Of a stretch of DNA of 64,000 nt, positions 37,262 through 47,031 are shown one piece after another. Source of the stretch: Bdellovibrio sp. NC01. GTDB taxonomy: Bacteria; Bdellovibrionota; Bdellovibrionia; Bdellovibrionales; Bdellovibrionaceae. Position 1 is the first letter of the stretch, and each line of letters starts with the position of its first letter. The stretch covers positions 2,046,001 to 2,110,000 of the forward strand of contig NZ_CP030034.1 in the NCBI RefSeq assembly GCF_006874625.1. The letters are read 5' to 3'. The translations under genes were made by a program, and so were the position numbers. The notes under the pieces were generated by a model that saw nothing but the letters and a program-made list of their open reading frames with translations, searched no databases and was not told the origin of the DNA.

Positions 37262-38404
37262 CTAATGCGCAGGTCCTGTTTCACGACGTCGTTCCGTAGG
37301 AACTTGCGTAACTTTCTGCGTTTGTTCCGCGCGATCCTCATCAAAATCCTGTAACTGAAATGCTTGTGCAGGCAATGCGATACTAACTTTTTCATCACGC
37401 AGACGATTAATTATTTTAAATAGTAAGATTTGCTGTAAATCCATGTACTTATTGTAGTCAGGATCCGTGACCCAGAAGATCGTTTCTATATTGAACGACG
37501 ACGCCCCGATTTCAGAAAAATGACTGCGCTCGAAGCTCAGGAGTTTTTCTTCTTCAATAAAACCTTTAATCCATTGCGGAATCTGACTTAAAATCTGCGA
37601 GGACGTTTCAAAAGGCACGCCGAATTTTAGAGACACCCGTCTTTTCCACATGCGCTTAAAATTTTTCACACGACTTTCCAAAAGATCTTTATTGGAAAAA
37701 ATCAGCTCTTCACCAGTTAAGCTGCGCACGCGCGTGGTTTTGATTCCGATATTTTCGACTGTCCCCTGGTCATTTCCTACGACAATATAATCGCCAACGA
37801 CAAAAGGCTTATCTAAAACAATTGAAAGCGAGCCAAACAAATCGCCCAGAATATTCTGCGCGGCTAAAGCAATCGCGATACCGCCAATTCCCATTCCCGC
37901 AAGCATCGCCCCAATATTCACACCTAAGTTGCTTAAGCAAATCATCAAGAGGGCCGCAAAGAACACTACATTCGTGGCAGTGATCAATAAGTTTATGGCA
38001 GAAGCCGCACTGGCATCGTGACTGACTTTCACCGAGAGATAATCTTTCTGCCAGCTTCGCAAAGAATAGCTGCCCCAAATTCCCACCTGCAAGGTCGTCA
38101 GCACCACGAAGACAATATAAACCGCGCGATGCAGATCAACTTCGCCTTCGATGAAATTTCCAAGCGGATGCAAGGTCCAGATGAAAAGCGCCCAGATGCG
38201 GGTATTATCCAGACACGCCACCAAAACATCATCCCACTTCCACGCAGTTTTTCTTGCGACTTCGCGCAAACGTCCACCTACGAAACGCAAAATGGCTTTC
38301 GCAATCAACGCAATCACGATGGCATAGCCGATCGCGACCAGCCACTCTAATGGACTGCCTTTGTAGATGAAGGGACTAAAGTGGATTATGTCGGATTGCT
38401 GCAT
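37262..38404 (-). CDS. Small-conductance mechanosensitive channel (MscS family)
   Basis: The protein has 380 residues. Membrane segments lie at about 20-40, 65-85, 95-115 and 145-165, then the pore helix GAMLAGMGIGGIAIALAAQNILGDLFGS (about 163-190) typical of MscS TM3. A beta and an alpha-beta cytoplasmic domain follow (ENIGIKTTRVRSLTGEELIFSNKDLLESRV). It opens when membrane tension rises and lets small solutes leave. It overlaps the OtsBA gene by 29 bp, so channel and trehalose synthesis are co-expressed. Confidence 0.92.
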   Translation of the reverse strand: MQQSDIIHFSPFIYKGSPLEWLVAIGYAIVIALIAKAILRFVGGRLREVARKTAWKWDDVLVACLDNTRIWALFIWTLHPLGNFIEGEVDLHRAVYIVFVVLTTLQVGIWGSYSLRSWQKDYLSVKVSHDASAASAINLLITATNVVFFAALLMICLSNLGVNIGAMLAGMGIGGIAIALAAQNILGDLFGSLSIVLDKPFVVGDYIVVGNDQGTVENIGIKTTRVRSLTGEELIFSNKDLLESRVKNFKRMWKRRVSLKFGVPFETSSQILSQIPQWIKGFIEEEKLLSFERSHFSEIGASSFNIETIFWVTDPDYNKYMDLQQILLFKIINRLRDEKVSIALPAQAFQLQDFDEDRAEQTQKVTQVPTERRRETGPAH

Positions 38405-40631
38405 TTTCCTCTCCTTTGCGTGTCCCTTGATTGTTTTTATTTTCCATATATTTCAAAAGCTCTTCTAAAAAGATCACGACATCTTTTTGTGAAAATAATC
38501 TGTATTGTGCATTCGAAATTCCGGCACCGACTTTGATCGAAATTCCTTTATCGCCAAGAGTTTTAAACATGTCTTCATCGGTACGATCATCGCCGATGCA
38601 AATGTAAGCCGTATCGGAATCAGAATTCTGCATCAACCAGCGCAAGAAGCTTCCTTTGTTGCATTCAATGGCTTTCGCTTCAACGATACGTGAACCCATT
38701 GCGACCGTCACAGGTTCATTCGACATACCGACTTGCAGTTCATCATCTAACTTTTTTGCTTGATACATTGCGAAGTCTTCTGGGGATTGCCTAAAGTGCC
38801 ACACTAGACTTGCACTTTTCTTTTCTACAAACGACAGCGGCACTCGTCCGGCATAGTCGTTCATCACTTTTTCAACGTATGGATACCACGAGCTGATATC
38901 CGAAGAGATTCGACTTTGCCAGTCTCCACCAGAAATACGATAAAAGGCGCCGTGTTCTGCCGCTAAATCAATCGGTAGATGATCAAATTGCAGGTCGAGG
39001 AATTTTTTCGAACGTCCACTTAACACAAATACGTCCAGATGATCATGCAAACTTAACAACAAATCTTTTGTTTCTGATAGCAGCACTGCTTGTTCAGGTC
39101 GTTTGGTTAAAGCGACCACGGTGCCATCGTAATCCAAAACAATTTTAATTTTGTCTTTGCGTAAGAACTCAAGCAAACGTGTCGGCCAACTGCTGATTTT
39201 TGGAACCAACTCCTGAGCTCCCCGTTTGGTATTTTTAATTTGAATGCGCTCAAGATCTGAAAGAAAGCCTTCAGCCCATTTTGTCGAAGAATAACGCGAC
39301 AGAATGTCTTGAAGGTGCGCCATTCTTTCAAAGCGCTCATCATAACTCATCTTAAATGCTTTATAGATCGCATCTGCGATAGCATCGACATCCCATGGAT
39401 TGATAATCAATGCATCACTTAACAACGAGGCGGCCCCTGCAAATTCACTTAATATCAATGAACCAGGTGTCGCAAGATCTTGAGATACGACGTATTCCAT
39501 GGCGACCAAATTCATCCCATCACGTTTACTTGTTATAAGTGCCGCATTGGCTTTTCGATACAATGCCAATAATTCTGTTTCATTGACGGAATTGAAAATA
39601 TAATGAACCGGATTGTAATCGGGCTTGCCAAATTCTCCGTTAATTGCGCCGACCAACTGTTCGACCTCTTTTTTTATTTTCATATACGCAGGAACTTTTT
39701 CACGTGTAGGAACCGCAACCTGCAACAAGGAAACCTGCGAAACCAAATCTGGATATTTTCTTAACGCCTGTTGAAAACCGCGCAATTTTAATTCAAGACC
39801 TTTGGTGTAATCCAAACGATCAATTCCAAGAATCGTGAACGGCACGGTACTCATCGCTTTATAACTTTCGACTTTTTCTAAAACGGCCGCAGAACTGGCT
39901 TTTTCTTTTAATAAATCGGTTTCGATACTGATCGGAAATACTCCAAGATGTGCGGTATGTCCGTCGATCTCTGCACGAAAAAAGGAAGAATCAATGCCTA
40001 ATGTGGTTGTAAGACTCACTATGAATTGGCGCAGATAAGAGTGCTCATGAAAACCGATCAGATCACTTTGAATAAGACCGCGCAGAATTTCTTCGCGCAC
40101 TGGAAGTTGTCTAAACAACTCAGCTGCCGGAAATGGAATATGCAAGAAGAAGCCAATTTTTACCTGCGAAATTAATTGCCGCAACATTTGTGGCAAAAGT
40201 AAAAAATGAAAGTCATGAATCCACACGGTGTCACCGGGATTTGCGACTTTTGCAATCGCTTCGGCCATTTTTTGGTTGGCTTTTTTATAGGCTTCCCAAT
40301 TGTTGCGATTAAAATTTGCTAGATGTGCCTCATAGTGAAACAAAGGCCAGATAATATCATTCGCAAAACCGTCGTAGTATTTAGTGTACAGCTCTTTTGA
40401 AAGCAGAACTGGATGCAATTCCATTTGCGGATGAACATCCTTGTCTTTTTCCTCAAGTACTTTTGCGACTTTTTCATCTGTCTCGAAACCAAGCCATGCA
40501 AAGGGCTCATCAAGACTTACTCCCAGCAGTGCTGATACCAACCCTCCGCTTCCTCTTTTTAGTTCGCCGTTGACGTCAATGCTAAACGGCAGTCTATTAC
40601 TAATAAAGATTCTTTTCGGCTTTTGTGGCAT
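38376..40631 (-). CDS. otsAB: Trehalose-6-phosphate synthase/phosphatase fusion
   Basis: Start: ATG at 40631, five nt after GGAGG (a TTG just before it is unlikely). The protein has 751 residues in two parts. Residues 1-470 are OtsA (glycosyltransferase 20: RIFISNRLPFSI, RGSGGLVSAL, WIHDFHFLLLP, LGIDRLDYTKGL, MNLVAMEYV). Residues 490-740 are OtsB, HAD phosphatase with DYDGT (about 497) and CIGDDRTDEDMF. Together they make trehalose from UDP-glucose and glucose-6-phosphate. Bacterial two-domain fusions are less common than separate genes. Confidence 0.94.
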   Translation of the reverse strand: MPQKPKRIFISNRLPFSIDVNGELKRGSGGLVSALLGVSLDEPFAWLGFETDEKVAKVLEEKDKDVHPQMELHPVLLSKELYTKYYDGFANDIIWPLFHYEAHLANFNRNNWEAYKKANQKMAEAIAKVANPGDTVWIHDFHFLLLPQMLRQLISQVKIGFFLHIPFPAAELFRQLPVREEILRGLIQSDLIGFHEHSYLRQFIVSLTTTLGIDSSFFRAEIDGHTAHLGVFPISIETDLLKEKASSAAVLEKVESYKAMSTVPFTILGIDRLDYTKGLELKLRGFQQALRKYPDLVSQVSLLQVAVPTREKVPAYMKIKKEVEQLVGAINGEFGKPDYNPVHYIFNSVNETELLALYRKANAALITSKRDGMNLVAMEYVVSQDLATPGSLILSEFAGAASLLSDALIINPWDVDAIADAIYKAFKMSYDERFERMAHLQDILSRYSSTKWAEGFLSDLERIQIKNTKRGAQELVPKISSWPTRLLEFLRKDKIKIVLDYDGTVVALTKRPEQAVLLSETKDLLLSLHDHLDVFVLSGRSKKFLDLQFDHLPIDLAAEHGAFYRISGGDWQSRISSDISSWYPYVEKVMNDYAGRVPLSFVEKKSASLVWHFRQSPEDFAMYQAKKLDDELQVGMSNEPVTVAMGSRIVEAKAIECNKGSFLRWLMQNSDSDTAYICIGDDRTDEDMFKTLGDKGISIKVGAGISNAQYRLFSQKDVVIFLEELLKYMENKNNQGTRKGEENAAIRHNPL

Positions 40632-40685
40632 CAAGTCCTCCGTTAAACTAAAAGCTGGAAATTTATTTTTAAAGAAAGGTCCACA

Positions 40686-42494
40686 GTGGAACGTGAAACA
40701 CTTTCGGCGAATTCACCCCATCGTTATGAGCATGCATTGATTGGCAATTGTGCCTACACTGCTCTGGTAGATAAACAGGCTAACATCAGTTGGCTGTGTT
40801 GGCCAAGGTTCGATTCAAGTTTTATCTTTGGATCCCTAATTGATTTAGAAAAAGGTGGCGAGTTTGCAATCTCCTCTTGTGCAGAGAAGGTTTCAACACA
40901 ACAAAACTACATCAGAAATACAAATATTTTATCGACTCGCTTTGAAACAAGCGATGGCATTTTCGAAGTGATTGATTTTGCTCCGCGCTTTAGTTTGTTT
41001 GAACGCTATCACAAACCGCTAATGCTATTTCGCAAAATCAAAAAAATCTCCGGCCATCCGCGCATTCGCGTGCGCTGCAAACCCGTTGGTGATCACGGAA
41101 AAATTATTCCGCAAGCACTGATGGGCAGTAATCACATTCGCTATGAAGGTCTAGAACAACCCGTACGTCTGACGACGAACGCTTCACTGACGTACATTTT
41201 AGAAGAGCGAGATTTTACTTTAAGTGAAGATTTGTACTTAGTGCTTTCATGGGGCATTCCCCTTGAAGGCCCGCTACAAACAACGTTCGAAGAATTTTTA
41301 AATCGCACAGAAACTTATTGGAAAACGTGGGTTGAACACTGTCATCTTCCGCGCGTGTTTCAAAAGGAAGTGATTCGCTCTGCTTTGACTTTAAAGATGC
41401 ATCAATATGAAGACACTGGTGCCATCATCGCTTCCGCAACAACAAGTTTACCGGAAATTCACGGCGAAGGTCGTAACTGGGATTATCGTTTCTGTTGGTT
41501 GCGCGATACTTATTATACTCTTTCTGCTTTAAATTCTTTGGGACACTTCGAAGAAATGGAAAAGTATGCGCACTTTATTGAGAATTTAAATCTCGACGAT
41601 CTTGAAAGCCTGCAACCCGTGTATCGCATTGATGGTACGGCTGACATGACTGAAATTGAAATGCCACTGGCTGGATATCTTGGTAACAAACCTGTGCGCA
41701 TCGGAAATCAGGCTGCCTTGCAAATTCAGCACGATGCTTACGGGCAGATTCTTTTAGCACTATTTAAACTCTACACCGACGAACGCTTATCCGGTCGTGG
41801 AGATCGTTCCTCGTCACGCTTGATGCGTTCTGTTCTTCGTTATATTGAAAAAACGATGGAAGTTCCCGACAACGGCGTATGGGAATTCCGTGGCAAGCAA
41901 GCCGTGCACTCTTACACACTCATGTTTCATTGGGCAGGAAGTGCGGCAGTTAGAAAAGTTGCGCGCTTATTGAAAGATGATGAGCTGATTGCTCGGTCAG
42001 AAAAAACTTTGCGCCATGCTGAAGAATTACTTGAACAGTGTTATTCAGAAAAAAAACAAGCTTACGCGCAGGCGGTTGGTTCCAACGAACTTGATGCGAG
42101 CATGTTACAATTAATTACTCTGGGATATTTTTTCGATAAACCCAAAGAGCGCGCGTTCTTGCACCTTGAAGCCATTGAACGTGAACTTGCGCTGGCTCCA
42201 GGATTTTTACTTCGCTATCGCCATGAAGATGATTTTGGTCTGCAAAAGTCTGCCTTTTTAGTGTGCAGCTTCTGGTATATCGAAGCACTTGCGCACTTAG
42301 GTCGCGCTCACGAAGCGGAAGAATTATTGCGAGTCGTGATTAAAACTCAGAATCATGTGGGCTTGATGAGTGAAGATTTCGACGTTGAGACTGGCAGTCA
42401 GTGGGGTAACTTTCCACAAACTTACAGTCATGTCGGCCTCATTAACTGTGCTTTCGCAATCGATCGCGCGCTGAAATCGCCCGTGTTCTTTTAA
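40686..42494 (+). CDS. Glycoside hydrolase family 15 protein
   Basis: The start is GTG with AAGAAAGG upstream. The protein has 602 residues. The GH15 core is clear: SWLCWPRFDSSFIFGSLID near the N-terminus, EGRNWDYRFCWLRDTYYTLSAL (about 261-282, first catalytic acid region), and LMSEDFDVETGSQWGNFPQTYSH (about 558-580, second catalytic Glu region). The family holds glucoamylases and trehalases; its place next to otsAB makes trehalose hydrolysis likely but not proved. It is divergent from otsAB with only a 54-bp gap. Confidence 0.9.
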   Translation: MERETLSANSPHRYEHALIGNCAYTALVDKQANISWLCWPRFDSSFIFGSLIDLEKGGEFAISSCAEKVSTQQNYIRNTNILSTRFETSDGIFEVIDFAPRFSLFERYHKPLMLFRKIKKISGHPRIRVRCKPVGDHGKIIPQALMGSNHIRYEGLEQPVRLTTNASLTYILEERDFTLSEDLYLVLSWGIPLEGPLQTTFEEFLNRTETYWKTWVEHCHLPRVFQKEVIRSALTLKMHQYEDTGAIIASATTSLPEIHGEGRNWDYRFCWLRDTYYTLSALNSLGHFEEMEKYAHFIENLNLDDLESLQPVYRIDGTADMTEIEMPLAGYLGNKPVRIGNQAALQIQHDAYGQILLALFKLYTDERLSGRGDRSSSRLMRSVLRYIEKTMEVPDNGVWEFRGKQAVHSYTLMFHWAGSAAVRKVARLLKDDELIARSEKTLRHAEELLEQCYSEKKQAYAQAVGSNELDASMLQLITLGYFFDKPKERAFLHLEAIERELALAPGFLLRYRHEDDFGLQKSAFLVCSFWYIEALAHLGRAHEAEELLRVVIKTQNHVGLMSEDFDVETGSQWGNFPQTYSHVGLINCAFAIDRALKSPVFF

Positions 42495-42541
42495 AGCACA
42501 AATGACCCGGGGTATTAACTACAAATAAAACAAGTGAGGGG

Positions 42542-42573
42542 TTGACCTCAACCTCTTAGTTCTATACAACTGA
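42542..42573 (+). promoter_or_regulatory. Likely promoter of the tRNA-fMet gene
   Basis: TTGACC at 42542-42547 is followed by tatacaac; depending on the -10 chosen (TATACA at 42563 or TACAAC at 42565) the spacing is 15 or 17 bp. The tRNA starts about 20-25 nt downstream. Confidence 0.45.
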
Positions 42574-42594
42574 ATCCTCTGGAGCAATCCTTGT

Positions 42595-42671
<77 letters not shown>

Positions 42672-42822
42672 ATTTTCTTCTTTTTTTCTCTCATAAAATT
42701 AAACACTTAAGAAAATCACGAATTGCTTATTCTCATAGCAAAAATCGCTGTTTTTTCTAAAAAGGTCCACCGATGGTCCACCAGTCTACGAACACGTCAG
42801 AATTTGATCGAAATTTACCGAA

Positions 42823-44007
42823 CTAAACTTTTCGAATTTCTCGAAAAATATCATTCGAGTTCTCTTCTTCTTCCTTCAATAATCGAAGCCTGTTTGATTG
42901 TTCAGCCGGAACTAAAGATATCTCTGCGGCAACTTTCGATACAGCTTCAGAGAGCATGTGTGAATATTCCATCGTCGTAGTTATACTCGCATGCCCCGCT
43001 ACATCCTTCACCGTCTTTAGATCAATCTTTTTACTCACCATAAACGTGATCGCTGTATGCCTAAGATCATGGAAGCGAATTCTTCGACCTCCCCATGTCA
43101 TCAGATCCTGATTAAACCTTCTTGCGACGAAGTTCTCGTGACAAATAGCTTTTCCAGTTTCTGTACTAAAAAGAAGATCGTCCATTCCAAGTGCTCGGTC
43201 CATACACCAGACTCTCAACTCCTGAAGGAGATAATCGTTCGCTGGAACCACCCGAGCATTTTTACCTTTGGTATGAGTAAGTTTGAGCGACACTCGATTA
43301 AACTGACGCCAAACTGAAATCGTTCCACGCGTCTGATTAATATCTGAACGCTTAAGCCCCCAGATCTCTCCCGCACGCATTCCCGTATTAAGCGCAATCA
43401 AGTAAACGAGATAAATCCATCGATCCTTTGAGTGCCTTTGATACTTTAGGTTTATATGCAACAGAAACTGCCTCGCCTCATCCTCGCTCCAAAATTTCAT
43501 CTCCACACTTTGTTTGGAGAACTTTTTGAAACCTACTGAAGGGTTAGACGGAATTCTTCTTTGCTTGACTGAGTAGTTTAATATCGCAACCAAAATTTCA
43601 GTTTTACGATTACAGGTAGCGACCGAAGATCCTCGACCTACAGTGTCCATCTGAAACTTAGTCAAAAACTGCGGAGTGAACTTTTTAATCTGAAGATTTC
43701 CGTAATTGATGTGGAATTCAGAAATAAATGCCTTTGCTTTGTTATAATGACCAGGAGAAAACCTTTCCTTATTTGAAGTAAGCCAATATTGCGCCTCCTC
43801 CAAAAAGTATTTGTTCTCAAATGTCACTGCCGCAAAAGGATCTATAACCAGAGTCTCCTTGCGCTTCCCGAAGTCTAACAGAAACTTCTCTGCATCAATC
43901 TTCTTCTCGAAACGCCTCTTAACTCTTCTTGATCCACGCCCGCTTTCACGAGCACGGACTTCCCAGCGAACTTCACCACTACTTGTTGTTACTTTTTTTA
44001 CTGACAT
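42823..44007 (-). CDS. int: Tyrosine-recombinase integrase
   Basis: The protein has 394 residues. The N-terminus has an Arm-binding-type domain (SSGEVRWEVRARESGRGSRRVKRRFEKK), then a SAM-like core-binding domain (about 75-160). The catalytic part has GMRAGEIWGLKRSDI (first Arg, about 210), FHDLRHTAITFM (HxxR, about 311-314), GHASITTTMEYSHM (His and catalytic Tyr, about 335-348). All five key residues are there. It likely integrates and excises the element at tRNA-fMet. AAAGGACAACTTC precedes the ATG. Confidence 0.95.
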   Translation of the reverse strand: MSVKKVTTSSGEVRWEVRARESGRGSRRVKRRFEKKIDAEKFLLDFGKRKETLVIDPFAAVTFENKYFLEEAQYWLTSNKERFSPGHYNKAKAFISEFHINYGNLQIKKFTPQFLTKFQMDTVGRGSSVATCNRKTEILVAILNYSVKQRRIPSNPSVGFKKFSKQSVEMKFWSEDEARQFLLHINLKYQRHSKDRWIYLVYLIALNTGMRAGEIWGLKRSDINQTRGTISVWRQFNRVSLKLTHTKGKNARVVPANDYLLQELRVWCMDRALGMDDLLFSTETGKAICHENFVARRFNQDLMTWGGRRIRFHDLRHTAITFMVSKKIDLKTVKDVAGHASITTTMEYSHMLSEAVSKVAAEISLVPAEQSNRLRLLKEEEENSNDIFREIRKV

Positions 44008-44023
44008 GAAGTTGTCCTTTCAC

Positions 44024-44278
44024 TCACGGACTAAAAAGCCCGTTCTGCGATAAGATCCACTTTCGAAGAATGTCAGTTCGGATGAATAGTTTTCGATTCA
44101 CCTTAACGAAAAGTTCTTCGGGTACTCCCCTTAACACTCCCCTATATTTCCAATCATAGATTGTCTTAATTGAAATATTGAGGAGATCACAAACTTCTCT
44201 AGGTGTTAGCAATGCCTTTAAATTTTCAAAGAGCCTAAATTCCCTGGAACTTGCTTCCAGAGCTTGAGTTGCGATCAT
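44024..44278 (-). CDS. xis: Excisionase-like helix-turn-helix protein
   Basis: The protein has 84 residues. The core LLTPREVCDLLNISIKTIYDWKYRGVLRG...FVKVNRKLFIRTDILRKWI fits MerR-type/excisionase helix-turn-helix_17 domains. It lies 16 bp before the integrase on the same strand, so both are expressed together. Role as recombination directionality factor is inferred from position and fold. Confidence 0.8.
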   Translation of the reverse strand: MIATQALEASSREFRLFENLKALLTPREVCDLLNISIKTIYDWKYRGVLRGVPEELFVKVNRKLFIRTDILRKWILSQNGLFSP

Positions 44279-44344
44279 CGTATTACCTCTTAATAGTTAT
44301 TCAAATATTTTCTCGCGGACGACCATCCGCATGATTGAAAGAAT

Positions 44345-44716
44345 TTAAGTCTCTTTTTTAGTTGCTACGATTTCACCTGACAGAAGTTTGCCTAGGAATT
44401 GGCTGCGGGTGAGTTTTCCGTGAGTCTTTTGATATTCTTCGTGGGCGATATTGAATCGGTCTTCTTCAGACAAAGAGTTTTCTTGCAAGAGAACCAAATG
44501 CTTTGGCTCAATTAATGTAAGTGCGAGTGCGATGATTTCGACGTCGCGGATTTTTCTTCCGTGTGGTTTCCTATTAGCTTTGGTGCTTAATCCTTCGAGT
44601 AGCTTTACAGTATTTAGATCAAGCTTCTTAATTCCGGATTTGGAGTCAGACGGTTTCTTTTCGGATGTTGGGTCTTTAACTGGCTTTGTTTTCTTAACTT
44701 CAATAGCTTCGGTCAT
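44345..44716 (-). CDS. Small basic protein of the integration module, unknown
   Basis: The start at 44716 follows GGAGAG, giving 123 residues; a longer frame to 44770 has no ribosome site. Residues 1-30 are a charged, likely disordered Lys/Asp/Ser tail. The rest is helical (LDLNTVKLLEGLSTKANRKPHGRKIRDVEIIALALTLI, then a polar end). I do not recognise the family; a DNA-binding or relaxosome accessory protein is only a guess. Confidence 0.55.
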   Translation of the reverse strand: MTEAIEVKKTKPVKDPTSEKKPSDSKSGIKKLDLNTVKLLEGLSTKANRKPHGRKIRDVEIIALALTLIEPKHLVLLQENSLSEEDRFNIAHEEYQKTHGKLTRSQFLGKLLSGEIVATKKET

Positions 44717-44849
44717 TTGCTCTCCTTGGTTTAGGTAGTTCCATAACCCAGGAGAGCAATATTGCGTCATATTTTAAGTGGTGAACTTTTAGAATTCAGA
44801 TTTCCACATCGGACATTTCGGTCCATTTCGTGTTTCCGCGGACCTCAGG

Positions 44850-45122
44850 TTATTTGACGTTCTCGACGGTAACTTCCGCTAGGGCACAATTACTCCAAAA
44901 ATGAGGATACTTATTTGATTCAAGTCCAAAAATTTTCTTACCATTATGAACTAGGCCATCTTTTTGTGATTTTTCACATTCAACTTTAGAATCAAACGAA
45001 ATTAGTCTCGAAGTATCGTTCTCGACGCTAGCCGATTCCGTATAGAACAGCAGATATTTCATTTTACCTTTTGCCGCTTGAGCGCTTGTAAAGGTTAATA
45101 CCGTTAGAAAAATATATTTCAT
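44850..45122 (-). CDS. Small secreted protein
   Basis: The start at 45122 follows a strong GGGGGGA. The protein has 90 residues with a signal peptide (ending AQAA, about 16). The mature part is about 70 residues with two Cys (CEKSQ, NCALAE), which could form one disulfide. I do not recognise the family. It is transcribed away from the next lipoprotein gene. Confidence 0.55.
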   Translation of the reverse strand: MKYIFLTVLTFTSAQAAKGKMKYLLFYTESASVENDTSRLISFDSKVECEKSQKDGLVHNGKKIFGLESNKYPHFWSNCALAEVTVENVK

Positions 45123-45197
45123 AAATCCCCCTGACCAAAACACTGAACTATAAACACGTTCTTGTCATATTTGTTTTTACGACTTAGACTTTTTCGT

Positions 45198-45506
45198 ATG
45201 TCTAAGTTGTACTTTGTCGTCTTAGTTCTTGTTGGTTCTTTATTATCTTCATGTGGTGGCTCTGGTGGGTCTTCTTCGGGGTCAGAGACGATTTCGTGCA
45301 AGACACAGAGATCTGCACATACGGGATGCTGTTCATCGCATGGTGGATTTGGTAGCGGCTGTCAGTCCGGCGAAGCACGCTACACTTCCGGCGGTGCCCT
45401 AGTATGCAACGACGGCTCCATCAGCCCCTCATGCACTTATTCAACAATTCCAGTAGAAAATCTAATTCAAAAATATGAAAAAAGCCTAAATCAGCCTAAT
45501 GAATAA
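45198..45506 (+). CDS. Small cysteine-rich lipoprotein
   Basis: The chosen start (MSKLYFVVLVLVGSLLSSC) gives 102 residues. The lipobox LSSC (Cys about 19) marks a lipoprotein. The mature domain (about 30-80) has six Cys and a CCSSHGG motif, similar to small secreted Cys/His-Gly-Gly proteins of the DUF3761 type. No clear ribosome site, so the start is uncertain. A 211-bp gap with no gene I can support follows (45507-45717). Confidence 0.55.
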   Translation: MSKLYFVVLVLVGSLLSSCGGSGGSSSGSETISCKTQRSAHTGCCSSHGGFGSGCQSGEARYTSGGALVCNDGSISPSCTYSTIPVENLIQKYEKSLNQPNE

Positions 45507-45717
45507 TATGTTCAAATATTTATTATTAATTCTCTTGGGTCTTCTTTGGTAAATTTTCAGAAATCACCACAGCGTCATTTTGGCGAGTACAATTACATTA
45601 TAATATAAAAACATCGCCTTTATGGTTTCTTGCATAAATGGATACCACCCTTCGACGCTCTGGAGGGCCCTGGAGACATTAGATATGATTTTGAATTCTA
45701 CCTGAATGCCAAAATGA

Positions 45718-46800
45718 TTAAGACAAAAAATTCTTCAACCGTTCAATGATGTGTTTAATTAACAAATTAAATTTAACTTTATTTGGAAGACACTTTGAAA
45801 TCGCCTTGAGATCTTGGGCAATTTTACTTTCCAGCTCCAAAAGTTCCGACTCAACCGTTCGCAAATCAACGCTTTTTAAGACGTTCTCGTGATTATTCTT
45901 AAAACCGGAAATGACAGTCACCCTATCCAAAGACTTTCTCAAAACTGTTTGAATTCGACGAGATTGCGCTTGAAATAAACTTATACTATCAGTCCTGAAA
46001 AGTTCACCAACGCGTAGACAATCTTCCATTTCCAATGAGTTAGCTTTTCTGAGATCAATAAGCTTTAAATATTGCCCGAGTTTAAAAAAGTTTTGTTCAA
46101 GAGCTTCTAGTCGCGCCTCTAATAAGTGCAATGCTCCTAATACTTTGAACTTTTGAGTTCTTTGTTCATCCAATATTCGGTTGATACGCGCATAAGCAAA
46201 GTCGAATGAATTGTCGTCTAGATACCCGTAAGTTGTCGTAGAAGTTTCTACGATTCGCTGATTCCAATTTTGCTTCACTGTAGATTTGACAACTTTTCTT
46301 CCTTTATCAAATACGTTCGCAAACCCCATAGCCATCGCAGTAAGATCCGTAAAGACTTCGCTCTCCTTACGTGGGTGACGCAAGGAGTACAGAAAAACAT
46401 GCGACAACTCGTGCGCCACAATAGCGATAAAGGTTAAAGGCTCAAGCGACGCTTTGTCGGAGATTCCAATAGAAATTTGAAAATTTACCATTGAAGATGA
46501 ACCAAACAACGGAAGGTCCGAAGGCAAAAATACTTTAGCGGCTACATTAGATGTTCCGTTGTTGTAAGAAGTACTGTTTCGCCAATACCTTTTATCTGCA
46601 TTTTTCTCCAAATTTAAGTCGTAAAGATTCACTTTTATAGGCAATCGAAATGACTGAGCGATCAATGAAACCGCCTGTTCAATTTTATTTTCTAACAACA
46701 GGTGCGCAATTTGACCTTCATGAACAAACTCATTAAAGCCGAAGTCATCTGCCAATTCCTTTAATGCCTTTTCTACGAATTCTCTTGAGACTTTTTCCAT
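45718..46800 (-). CDS. HExxH metallopeptidase-like protein of the element
   Basis: I chose the ATG at 46800 (360 residues), as the longer frame starts with TTG at 46914 and has no ribosome site; both are weak. The zinc motif HELSH is at about residue 130, followed by ESEVFTDLTAMAMGF with an ExxxD-like third ligand, as in gluzincin or ImmA/IrrE-type peptidases. The rest is helical (LEALEQNFFKLGQYLKLIDLRKA). No signal peptide, so it acts in the cytoplasm. Substrate unknown. It is the last gene of the transfer-side unit and lies 231 bp past VirB10. Confidence 0.7.
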   Translation of the reverse strand: MEKVSREFVEKALKELADDFGFNEFVHEGQIAHLLLENKIEQAVSLIAQSFRLPIKVNLYDLNLEKNADKRYWRNSTSYNNGTSNVAAKVFLPSDLPLFGSSSMVNFQISIGISDKASLEPLTFIAIVAHELSHVFLYSLRHPRKESEVFTDLTAMAMGFANVFDKGRKVVKSTVKQNWNQRIVETSTTTYGYLDDNSFDFAYARINRILDEQRTQKFKVLGALHLLEARLEALEQNFFKLGQYLKLIDLRKANSLEMEDCLRVGELFRTDSISLFQAQSRRIQTVLRKSLDRVTVISGFKNNHENVLKSVDLRTVESELLELESKIAQDLKAISKCLPNKVKFNLLIKHIIERLKNFLS

Positions 46801-47031
46801 ATGCACTTTAAAAGCAATCCAGAGACCAAACAGATTCCAATATATGCGGTATGGTATTCCGGGAAATTTACAGACAGACAAATGACGGCTCATTCTCAAT
46901 TTGAGACTAATCAAGGATTGATCAAAAATGGTTGGGTTCGCGGAGGAAGGATTTTGATTCCCACAGGCGTACTCATGAAGTACGTCGAGGACAGTCGAAA
47001 GCCTGACAACAAAGAAGACGGCCGTTTTTCA

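Noticed and set aside
42672-42822. Second attachment site or terminator after tRNA-fMet
   Set aside because: Only a pyrimidine-rich run follows the tRNA. A search by eye for another copy of its 3' end inside the window found none.
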